Positions 14,970-21,399 of a DNA stretch of 21,399 nucleotides are shown here, piece by piece (position 1 is the first letter of the stretch; each line of letters starts with the position of its first letter). Source of the stretch: an uncultured Porphyromonadaceae bacterium (GTDB lineage: Bacteria; Bacteroidota; Bacteroidia; Bacteroidales; Muribaculaceae); assembly GCA_905202215.1 (NCBI GenBank), contig CAJKRG010000054.1:1-21399 (forward strand). The letters are read 5' to 3'. Both the position numbers and the translations under genes were made by a program. The notes beneath the pieces are model-generated. The model searched no databases and was not told the DNA's origin. It saw nothing but the letters and a program-made list of their open reading frames with translations.

Positions 14970-17900
14970 ATGTCTGTTTTATCTCTCAGAGCTTTCACGG
15001 CGGCTTCTGTGCTTGCCGCGGCTGCTCTCGCTGCTTCGCCGCAGGTGAAGCTGACCATCGATGCCGCCGACCGCGGCCCGCGTATCGGCGACCTCCATTA
15101 CGGCATTTTCTATGAGGAGATCAACAACGCCGGCGACGGCGGTATCTACGCCGAGCTGATCCGTAACCGGTCGTTCGAGGACAGCTCACTCGAATATTGG
15201 AGCCGCAAGGGCGAGTGTACCTTCTCCAAACTTACCTCCGGCCTTATGAACAGCGCCCAGGGCGCCGCGCTCCGGCTGAATCTCACCGAGCCGGGCCAGG
15301 GTATAAGCAATACCGGCTACTGGGGCATAAACTGTGTCGAAGGCGACACATACACGCTCTCTTTCTGGATTGCTGCTCCCGACGGCGGCTGGAACGGCCA
15401 GGCGACAGCCGTCCTCGCCGACTCTCAGGGCAACATCGGCGCCTCTGCCGTTATCGAAGCCATAAAAGCCACCGACAAGTGGCAGAAAGTGATGGCCACG
15501 ATGACCGCCACAAAGACCATCGCCGACGCCCGCTTCGAGCTGACATTCGGCAAAGCCGGAACAGTATACCTCGACATGGTGAGCCTCTTCCCCCCGACAT
15601 ATAAGAACCGCCCCAACGGCTGCCGCCGCGATCTCGCCGAAAAGCTCGAGGCAATGAAGCCGGCCTTCGTCCGCTTCCCCGGCGGATGCTATATCGAGGG
15701 CGACGGCTGGGTCAACGACAACCGCCGCTTCGAGTGGAAAAAGACCATCGGCCCGGTCGAAGAGCGTGCCGGACACTATAACTACAACTGGGGCTACCCC
15801 TGCACCGACGGCATGGGATTCCACGAATTCCTCCAGCTCACCGAAGACCTCGGCGCCGAGCCGCTTTTCGTGGTAAACGTAGGCATCGGGCATGGGTGGT
15901 ATACCGACTATACGCAGATCGACGAGTATATACAGGAGGCGCTCGACGCCATCGAGTACTGCAACGGCGATGTCACCACCGAGTGGGGCGCCCGCCGTGC
16001 CGCCAACGGACACCCGGAGCCCTTCAACCTCCGTCTCATCGAAATCGGCAACGAGAACTATAACTTCGACGACGACCGTTCCGACCACTACCCCGAGCGC
16101 TACAAGGCGTTCTACGACGCCATCAAGGCCCGCTACCCCGAAGTGACCCTCATAGGCAATGTCGAGGCATGGGGAACCGACAACCCGTCGTGGCGCAACT
16201 CATTCCCCTGCGAGATCGTCGACGAGCACTACTACCGCTCGCCCTCGTGGTTCGAGAACTGCTACAACAAATACGACTCCTACGACCGCTCGCGCCCCAA
16301 AGTCTACGTCGGCGAGTATGCCGTAACCCAGGAATTCGGCAACCGCGGACATCTGCGCGCCGCTCTCGGCGAGGCCGTCTACATGCTCGGCATGGAGCGC
16401 AACAGCGACATCGTGATCATGAACTCATACGCGCCCATATTCATAAACGAGGAGCGCGGCGGAGGATGGGTACCCGACATGATCCGCTTCACACACTCGC
16501 AGAGCTACGGCACACCCTCCTACTGGGTGCAGCAGCTCATGCCCAACAATGTAGGCCGCCGTAACCTCAACTGGACCGAAGAGGGCAACCTCGACGGCGC
16601 CGGCAGCCGCATAGCGCTCTCGTCGTGGTCTACGAAGGTGCGCTACGACAACGTCCGCGTCACCACTCCTGATGGGGCGCCCGTATTCGAAGACGATTTC
16701 TCCGCCACTGAAACCGACGCATGGCAGCCCGCTTCGGGCTGGGCGCGCTCAGGCGGCATGCTCGTGCAGAACAACGGATCATCGCAGGGCACATTCTATG
16801 CCGGAACCGTCGATCTTCCCTCGGCCTATACCCTCGAGCTCGACGCCGTCAAGGACTCCGGCGCCGAAGGCTTCCTCATCGGCTTCAACTATGCCGATGC
16901 CGACAATTACTGCTGGTGGAACATCGGCGGCTGGAACAACACCCAGCATGGCCTCCAGGTGTCGCGCAACGGCAGCAAGAGCGATTTCGACCTCAAGGCA
17001 GGCACCATCGCCGCAGGCCGCACCTATAAGATCAGAATCGACGTGGACGGCACCCGTGTGAAATGCTGGCTCGACGGCGAGCTGATCCACGACCTGATTC
17101 TTCCGGTGCATCGCAAGGTCTATGTGGCCTCCAGCATCGACGACGACACCCGCACGATGTATCTCAAGATCGTCAATACATCGGGCGAGGAGCGCTCCGT
17201 CGATATCGCCCTGAAGAATGCCGGAATCGACGCCGCCGAAGTCACCGTGCTGACTTCTTCATCCGACCTCGACGAGAACTCGGCCTCCGATCCGCTCAAG
17301 GTATCGCCCGCCGAAGGCTCCATGCAGTCGGTCGACGGCAACAAGGCCGTATATATGGCTCCGGCATATTCCCTCTCCATAATCCGCTTCACTCTCAACG
17401 ACATCAACTACAGCGACGATGCCGGCAAGACGCCCACCGAAGCCCAGATCGATGCCGCCACAGCCGAACTGCGCCCCGTCATCTGCAAGCTCGGATTCCT
17501 CCATGCCTCCACCTCGCTCCCGCTCACGACATCGTCGGGCGCTACAGTCGAGTGGAACCTCCGCGAGCCTTCCGACCGCCTCGCCATGACAATATCGCGC
17601 TTCTCGGCCACACTCGACGTGACCAAAGCCAACACAGGCTCGTCGAAAATCGCCGCCGGAACCCTCGTAGCAACAGTCACCTTCCCCGACGGCGCCCGCG
17701 GCGACATCGAGATTCCCGTCACACTCGCGCCGGCCGACGGAATGTACGGCTACCTCTACACATTCATGAATCCCAACTACGAGACGACCAACTACGCCCT
17801 CGCGACCAAGGATTCGTATGCCAAGAAATTCGACGTACTCCTCGACGGCGACGAGATATTCGACACCGAGGCCCTCGCGCCCATCGAAGGTGGCACACGC

Positions 17901-19520
17901 GACGCCTTCATGAACCGCGGCGAGCGCGCCGACGAGTACTTCATGGTCACCACCGACATGAGCAACATAAAATCGGGCATGTGGAATAACCACGGCATCG
18001 ACCTTCTCCGCTCAACCGACATGATACACTGGGAAAGCACCGCCTTCGACTTCAACAAGGGCAAGGCCATATTCAGCGATCCCGACGCCACAACCGACGG
18101 CTATAAGACCGACGCCGAGTATGCCCGCATCACCCGCGTATGGGCGCCCCAGTTCATATGGGATGCCGAAAAAGACGCCTACCTCGTATATTACTCCATA
18201 CTTTCCTCCAATCCCGGCGACACGCACGACCGCATGTTCTACTCCTATGCCGACAAGGATTTCAAGACCCTCACCCAGCCGCGCCTCTTCTACGACCCGG
18301 GCTATGCCGTGATCGACGCCGATATCCTCTACAGCGAGTACGACGGCCTCTATCACATGATGATAAAGAAAGAAGGCGCCTCGGCTGCCCAGACAGGCAT
18401 TTTCGAGTACACATCGCCGAGCCTGCTCGGGTCGCCCTGGACCGAAGTCATGCACATGCGCGCCGAGGGCGATGCCGCCGTCGAAGGCCCCACCCACATA
18501 CGCCGTATCGACGAGGACATCTACAACCTCTACTACATGCGCTACGACTCGGAGTATAGCTACAAGGTCGTCGACCTCGACCATATGGGAACCGGCTATA
18601 GCTCGTCGTTCAAGCTCTCGGGCACGGGCAGCTTCCAGCACGGTTCGATAATGACCGTCACCGAGGACGAGTATAATGTGCTGGCCACCTGGAGCGAGAT
18701 CATGACTACGATAAAGAAATACGAACGTCTCGACCCCGACGCCTTCGCCGACGCCATAGCTGCCGCGCGCCGCGCCATCGACTCCAACCGCACTGTGGCC
18801 GCTCTCGCCGAGGCGCTACCTCCGGCTCTTGAGGCACTGAACGCCGCCTACGATGACGACTACGAAGACATCACCGGCCGCATTGTCAACCCCGACTTCA
18901 ATGCCAACAACGGCAACGGCTGGAGCGGAACATCGTTTACAGCCACCAATGCCGGTGTGGCCGAGTTCTGGAACAAGACTTTCGACAAATATCAGGATCT
19001 CGCCGACATGCCTGCGGGCAAATACCGCCTGGAGGTGCAGGGCTTCTACCGCTACGGCTATCAGGCAGAATCGCGTGCCGCCCACGACAACGGCACCGAG
19101 CAGCTTCTGGCAAGCTACTATATGAATGCCGCCGAAAACCCCTTCATGTCGCTCTATGACACCACTCTTCCGACCGTTCCCGACAATGTGGGGCAGTCGA
19201 ACACCGCCTTCAACGTCAACAGCGAGTATCACAACACGCCTCTCTACGTTGAGCTGACAGAGAGGGGTACTCTTCGTATCGGCCTGAAGAAGACACGCGC
19301 CGTCAACGGCGACTGGTGCTGTTTCGACAACTTCCGTCTTTTCTACAAAGGCTCGCAGTCGGGCGTCGAAAATGTGACAGTCAATAACCCCGACGGCCCC
19401 GTCAACGTCTACACCGTCGCCGGCGTCCTCATACGCGAGGCCGTAGACCCCACCGAGGCAACAGCCGGTCTCGCCCCGGGAATCTACATAGTCAACAACC
19501 GCAAAGTCCACGTCCAGTAG
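14970..19520 (+). CDS. Secreted GH51-GH43 fusion alpha-L-arabinofuranosidase
   Basis: A 1516-residue exported enzyme predicted to remove arabinose from arabinan or arabinoxylan. Order: signal peptide (1-22); N-terminal CBM-like module (~60-210, ending YLDMVSLFPP); GH51 barrel with acid/base Glu362 in IEIGNEN and nucleophile Glu449 in VYVGEYAV; a concanavalin-like insert (~572-712, VFEDDFSA to LDGELIHDLI); the GH51 C-terminal beta-domain (SSIDDDTRTMYLKIVN). A GH43-like module follows (~926-1250) whose three expected acids are visible: Asp978 in GGTRDAF, Asp1116 in VIDADI and Glu1172 in VEGPTH. Then come a helical linker (~1250-1295), a C-terminal carbohydrate-binding-like module (~1300-1461) and a T9SS-like tail (VYTVAGVLIREA, GLAPGIYIVNNRK). 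Two catalytic modules could remove differently linked arabinose. GC is much higher than in the preceding locus. Confidence 0.9.
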   Translation: MSVLSLRAFTAASVLAAAALAASPQVKLTIDAADRGPRIGDLHYGIFYEEINNAGDGGIYAELIRNRSFEDSSLEYWSRKGECTFSKLTSGLMNSAQGAALRLNLTEPGQGISNTGYWGINCVEGDTYTLSFWIAAPDGGWNGQATAVLADSQGNIGASAVIEAIKATDKWQKVMATMTATKTIADARFELTFGKAGTVYLDMVSLFPPTYKNRPNGCRRDLAEKLEAMKPAFVRFPGGCYIEGDGWVNDNRRFEWKKTIGPVEERAGHYNYNWGYPCTDGMGFHEFLQLTEDLGAEPLFVVNVGIGHGWYTDYTQIDEYIQEALDAIEYCNGDVTTEWGARRAANGHPEPFNLRLIEIGNENYNFDDDRSDHYPERYKAFYDAIKARYPEVTLIGNVEAWGTDNPSWRNSFPCEIVDEHYYRSPSWFENCYNKYDSYDRSRPKVYVGEYAVTQEFGNRGHLRAALGEAVYMLGMERNSDIVIMNSYAPIFINEERGGGWVPDMIRFTHSQSYGTPSYWVQQLMPNNVGRRNLNWTEEGNLDGAGSRIALSSWSTKVRYDNVRVTTPDGAPVFEDDFSATETDAWQPASGWARSGGMLVQNNGSSQGTFYAGTVDLPSAYTLELDAVKDSGAEGFLIGFNYADADNYCWWNIGGWNNTQHGLQVSRNGSKSDFDLKAGTIAAGRTYKIRIDVDGTRVKCWLDGELIHDLILPVHRKVYVASSIDDDTRTMYLKIVNTSGEERSVDIALKNAGIDAAEVTVLTSSSDLDENSASDPLKVSPAEGSMQSVDGNKAVYMAPAYSLSIIRFTLNDINYSDDAGKTPTEAQIDAATAELRPVICKLGFLHASTSLPLTTSSGATVEWNLREPSDRLAMTISRFSATLDVTKANTGSSKIAAGTLVATVTFPDGARGDIEIPVTLAPADGMYGYLYTFMNPNYETTNYALATKDSYAKKFDVLLDGDEIFDTEALAPIEGGTRDAFMNRGERADEYFMVTTDMSNIKSGMWNNHGIDLLRSTDMIHWESTAFDFNKGKAIFSDPDATTDGYKTDAEYARITRVWAPQFIWDAEKDAYLVYYSILSSNPGDTHDRMFYSYADKDFKTLTQPRLFYDPGYAVIDADILYSEYDGLYHMMIKKEGASAAQTGIFEYTSPSLLGSPWTEVMHMRAEGDAAVEGPTHIRRIDEDIYNLYYMRYDSEYSYKVVDLDHMGTGYSSSFKLSGTGSFQHGSIMTVTEDEYNVLATWSEIMTTIKKYERLDPDAFADAIAAARRAIDSNRTVAALAEALPPALEALNAAYDDDYEDITGRIVNPDFNANNGNGWSGTSFTATNAGVAEFWNKTFDKYQDLADMPAGKYRLEVQGFYRYGYQAESRAAHDNGTEQLLASYYMNAAENPFMSLYDTTLPTVPDNVGQSNTAFNVNSEYHNTPLYVELTERGTLRIGLKKTRAVNGDWCCFDNFRLFYKGSQSGVENVTVNNPDGPVNVYTVAGVLIREAVDPTEATAGLAPGIYIVNNRKVHVQ

Positions 19521-19548
19521 CTTTAGCAGCGGGTTTATAAAGTTAAAA

Positions 19549-19608
19549 AGTCGAAAGAGTCAAGAGAACGGCTTCAATGCCAATCCTCCTGACTCTTTCG
19601 ACTCTTTA
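19549..19608 (+). terminator. Terminator-like hairpin after the arabinofuranosidase
   Basis: AGTCGAAAGAGTCA (19549-19562) is perfectly complementary to TGACTCTTTCGACT (19590-19603), with extra imperfect pairing on both sides and a 27-base loop. A short T-rich stretch follows. It starts 29 bases after the stop codon. Confidence 0.6.
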
Positions 19609-19620
19609 TATACAGCCGTC

Positions 19621-19895
19621 AGCCCAACAGCCGCGTAGCGGCAATGAGCTGCGGAGCAGCGTTGACAATAATAGGCCCGCGCAAGCGCGCCTTTGGTGCG
19701 CGCAGCACGGGTATGAGGATTGCGAAAAAAAGAAGAGCTGCGTAGCTGCGACACAATCCACGTGATATGTCGCAGCTACGCAGCTTTATTTTCGTTGGAA
19801 ATCTATGGCTGCACGCACCTGCGGCGCGCTTGCACATAGGCTATTACTCTCAGCGCTGCTCCGCAGCTCATTGCCGCTACGCGGCTGTTTGGGCT
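19621..19895. repeat. Nested palindromic repeat cluster
   Basis: The outer arms are a perfect 36-base inverted repeat (19626-19661 against 19854-19889), imperfectly extended to about 19621-19674 and 19841-19895. Inside is an 18-base perfect inverted repeat, AGCTGCGTAGCTGCGACA (19736-19753) against 19768-19785, with a 14-base loop and A/T runs outside both arms. A related 13-base unit recurs six times as three inverted pairs: GCCGCGTAGCGGC (19630-19642; 19873-19885 inverted), GCTGCGGAGCAGC (19648-19660; 19855-19867 inverted) and GCTGCGTAGCTGC (19737-19749; 19772-19784 inverted). No gene fits here. The inner hairpin could act as a bidirectional terminator; the rest is an unclassified intergenic repeat. 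Confidence 0.85.
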
Positions 19896-19994
19896 ATTGA
19901 GCGGACGAGCTGTTGAGCGGACAGGTTGCTCAAAAGCCTGTCAGCCCAGCCGCACGTCAGCTTGTCAGCTCAAAAAAACTGTCTGCCCATTCGC
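19896..19994. other. Gene-free spacer with short direct repeats
   Basis: TTGAGCGGAC occurs at 19897-19906 and 19913-19922, 16 bases apart. A looser GTCAGC repetition follows up to about 19970. A run of seven A at 19972-19978 would give a T-run behind the minus-strand gene ending at 19995, but I see no convincing stem before it. Confidence 0.5.
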
Positions 19995-20528
19995 CTAAAC
20001 CGGCTTCATGTGGTAGCCGAGAGAGTTCAGCTCCATGCCCATTCCGGCGAGATAGAGCTGATGGAGAGCCGCCATGTAGCATTCCATTGCGTTCTGCGTG
20101 CCGGCTTCGATGTGCGAGTGGCTGAGCAGGCTGAACACGCGCGAGGCGCACTGTGCCGCCAGGTCGATTACACGGGCGGCGTCCTCGTCGCGGTAGCCGA
20201 GCACGTCTTCGGTCACGGAATCGTCCATATTGTCGAATCCGCGCCGATCGCGAAGCTCCTCGTAGATACCCTTGCGCGCCGAGTAGGTTTCCCAGTCGGT
20301 ATCCCAGTAGAATGCCATCGCCATGCCGACAAACATTATCCAGCCCAACGACACCACGGGATAATCGCGGAACTCGCGCACGCCGTCGGGCAGATAGGCG
20401 CGGCATATCTCGCCCCAGCGCTCCTCGACGTCGGGGCATTCGGGCACGCGCCGGTCGAGTGCGCCCTTGCGTGTGAGAAATCCGATGAGGTCTTCGCGTA
20501 CGCGTTTCTCAAATTCCTTTACTTCCAT
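19995..20528 (-). CDS. Uncharacterised protein, probably Bacteroidales-conserved
   Basis: A 177-residue protein starting MEVKEFEKRVREDLIGFLTR. I do not recognise a named family. It is largely helical by composition. It has no signal peptide; one moderately hydrophobic stretch (VSLGWIMFVGMAMAFYWDTD, ~79-98) is probably a buried helix rather than a membrane span because acidic and aromatic residues end it. Notable motifs are YPVVSLGW, RRGFDNMDD and a C-terminal segment rich in Met and Leu (GMGMELNSLGYHM). It starts 11 bases after the stop of the PAS gene, so the two are probably one operon. High GC and codon use like its neighbours suggest a resident gene. Confidence 0.75.
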   Translation of the reverse strand: MEVKEFEKRVREDLIGFLTRKGALDRRVPECPDVEERWGEICRAYLPDGVREFRDYPVVSLGWIMFVGMAMAFYWDTDWETYSARKGIYEELRDRRGFDNMDDSVTEDVLGYRDEDAARVIDLAAQCASRVFSLLSHSHIEAGTQNAMECYMAALHQLYLAGMGMELNSLGYHMKPV

Positions 20529-20539
20529 AAGCGGCTGAG

Positions 20540-20896
20540 TTATCTGACGTAATGCGGCATTTCTGCCGGAATGACCATAGAAAGTTCGACCAGACCGCCT
20601 ACACGTCCGTCGGCATCGAACCAGGCCGACTGGAATATCATCTTCCGCAGACCTTCTTTCTCGATGGTATAGGCATTGGTTCCTCCCTCGTCGAGAAGAC
20701 GGCGGATTATGTCTTTCGACCGCTCGTTGTGGTATTCCATCAGATTATGGCCGATCAGCGCGGCGCCTCCGCGGGCGGCGAAAGTCTGGCGCGACCGCTC
20801 GTTCATATATATAATGCGGCAGTCGGCGTCGGCCACGGTCACCGCGCAGTTCATTCTGAAAGCCCAGTCGGGCACTATATTTTCAATCTTTTCCAT
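20540..20896 (-). CDS. Small single-domain PAS protein
   Basis: A 118-residue protein starting MEKIENIVPDWAFRMNCAVT that is almost entirely one PAS fold. It contains ADCRIIYMNERSRQTF (the typical strand with a Y-x-N turn), LIGHNLMEYHNERSKDIIRR, then the last strands QSAWFDADGRVGGLVELSMV. It has no kinase, cyclase or DNA-binding domain, so it is a stand-alone sensor or protein-interaction module; ligand unknown. The frame is open upstream into the beta-lactamase gene, but the ATG at 20896 gives a clean PAS start and avoids a long overlap. It lies 29 bases behind the beta-lactamase stop and 11 bases before the next gene. TAATTTTG (20912 to 20905, minus strand) matches the -7 consensus and would give an almost leaderless mRNA, but I see no -33 element. 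Confidence 0.8.
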   Translation of the reverse strand: MEKIENIVPDWAFRMNCAVTVADADCRIIYMNERSRQTFAARGGAALIGHNLMEYHNERSKDIIRRLLDEGGTNAYTIEKEGLRKMIFQSAWFDADGRVGGLVELSMVIPAEMPHYVR

Positions 20897-20925
20897 AATA
20901 CCGGCAAAATTACAAAAAAGACTTT

Positions 20926-21399
20926 TTACCTGCTGTATGCATCGAAGACCGCCGCAGACAATTCCTGGAACAGAGCCGAAGATTGCCCGTCGGTTTCGGG
21001 AGAGTCCTTGACAAGTATGGCGATATATGCGGTCGAGCCGTCGGGGCGCGTGAAGGCCGCGACATCGCCTGTTGCCATGCGTATACCGTCGGCATTTCGG
21101 TCGGATATACCCGACTTGTGGCCCAAAAAGGCTTCCGGTGCAATGCCCGAAGCAATCTTGTCGAGGCCGGTGCTGCTCTTGCCGAGAAGGGCGGCAAGAT
21201 ATTGTGTGGATTCGGGTGAAAGCGCACGTCCGCTGAACACAGCCTCGATTACCCGGCACAGAGCTTCGGGCGTGCTGCGGTTGTTATAGCAGCGGACAAG
21301 ATCCTCGTGCATCGAATTTTCGGTTTCGGCAAGGGCGAAATCATTTAGAGGTTGTTTAATAACATATGTGAAATCACAGGTTGGTGTATTTTTGCTTAA
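20926..21399 (-). CDS. Class A (A2-like) beta-lactamase, C-terminal part (cut by right edge)
   Basis: The reverse frame is open from the right edge to TAA at 20926 and gives 157 C-terminal residues. It aligns from memory with PER/CfxA/CblA-type enzymes. The omega-loop segment AETENSMHEDLVRCYNNRST resembles PER-1 (NEAQMH...QYQNW), making the Glu of TEN the general-base equivalent (Glu166) and the His of SMH the residue-170 equivalent. HKSGISDRN is the KTG-type third motif (here KSG). DVAAFTRPDGSTAYIAILVKDS matches the last strands. The active-site SxxK and SDN motifs would lie outside the window, so activity cannot be judged. Such enzymes hydrolyse penicillins and cephalosporins in the periplasm. 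The ATG at 21310-21312 is internal, not the start. Confidence 0.85.
   Translation of the reverse strand, partial: LSKNTPTCDFTYVIKQPLNDFALAETENSMHEDLVRCYNNRSTPEALCRVIEAVFSGRALSPESTQYLAALLGKSSTGLDKIASGIAPEAFLGHKSGISDRNADGIRMATGDVAAFTRPDGSTAYIAILVKDSPETDGQSSALFQELSAAVFDAYSR

Noticed and set aside
20897..21259. Upstream extension of the PAS protein to an ATG at 21259
   Set aside because: It would overlap the beta-lactamase gene for its whole length and has shadow-like composition. The PAS fold starts at the 20896 ATG.
1..21399. CRISPR arrays, tRNA or rRNA genes
   Set aside because: No regularly spaced identical repeats with unique spacers, and no tRNA- or rRNA-like sequence, was recognised by eye. 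The repeats at 622-721 are only three and degenerate.

Overview
The window looks like chromosomal DNA from the order Bacteroidales, most likely a gut Muribaculaceae-type genome. The evidence is: promoters matching the Bacteroidota -7 consensus TAnnTTTG, a TonB-dependent receptor with an N-terminal carboxypeptidase-regulatory-like domain, a large multidomain arabinofuranosidase ending in a type IX secretion (T9SS)-like sorting tail, a PduO-type cobalamin adenosyltransferase next to a DUF2795 gene, and a class A2-type beta-lactamase. The family-level assignment is inference.

Layout, left to right. (1) 1-569, minus: N-terminal part of a tyrosine recombinase that continues past the left edge, so a mobile element probably abuts here. 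The 570-783 gap holds its promoter, three direct repeats and a strong terminator. (2) 784-1635, minus: DUF2795 protein and cob(I)alamin adenosyltransferase. (3) 1763-6505, minus: a two-gene outer-membrane operon (TonB-dependent receptor, then a choice-of-anchor-J lipoprotein) with its own promoter and terminator; substrate unknown. (4) 6783-14863, plus: a polymorphic-toxin-like locus with lower GC than its surroundings. It holds a small YD-motif/T9SS-tail protein, a 2154-residue exported SpvB/FG-GAP/RHS protein with a glycine-rich hydrophobic C-terminal tail, two tandem paralogous three-helix membrane proteins (candidate immunity proteins) and a decayed third copy of that gene. The genes overlap by ATGA or are only a few bases apart. 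(5) 14970-19520, plus: a GC-rich secreted GH51-GH43 arabinofuranosidase fusion. (6) 19521-19994: no gene, but a terminator hairpin and a nested palindromic repeat cluster. (7) 19995-21399, minus: an unrecognised 177-residue protein, a small PAS protein and the C-terminal part of a class A beta-lactamase cut by the right edge.

The most interesting part is region 4. The RHS protein carries a Sec signal and no obvious type VI (PAAR) domain. Its small translationally coupled partner carries the sorting-like tail that the RHS protein lacks. The hydrophobic toxin-like tail is paired with membrane-embedded candidate immunity proteins that are being duplicated and recombined. All functional statements about this locus are inferred from sequence architecture.
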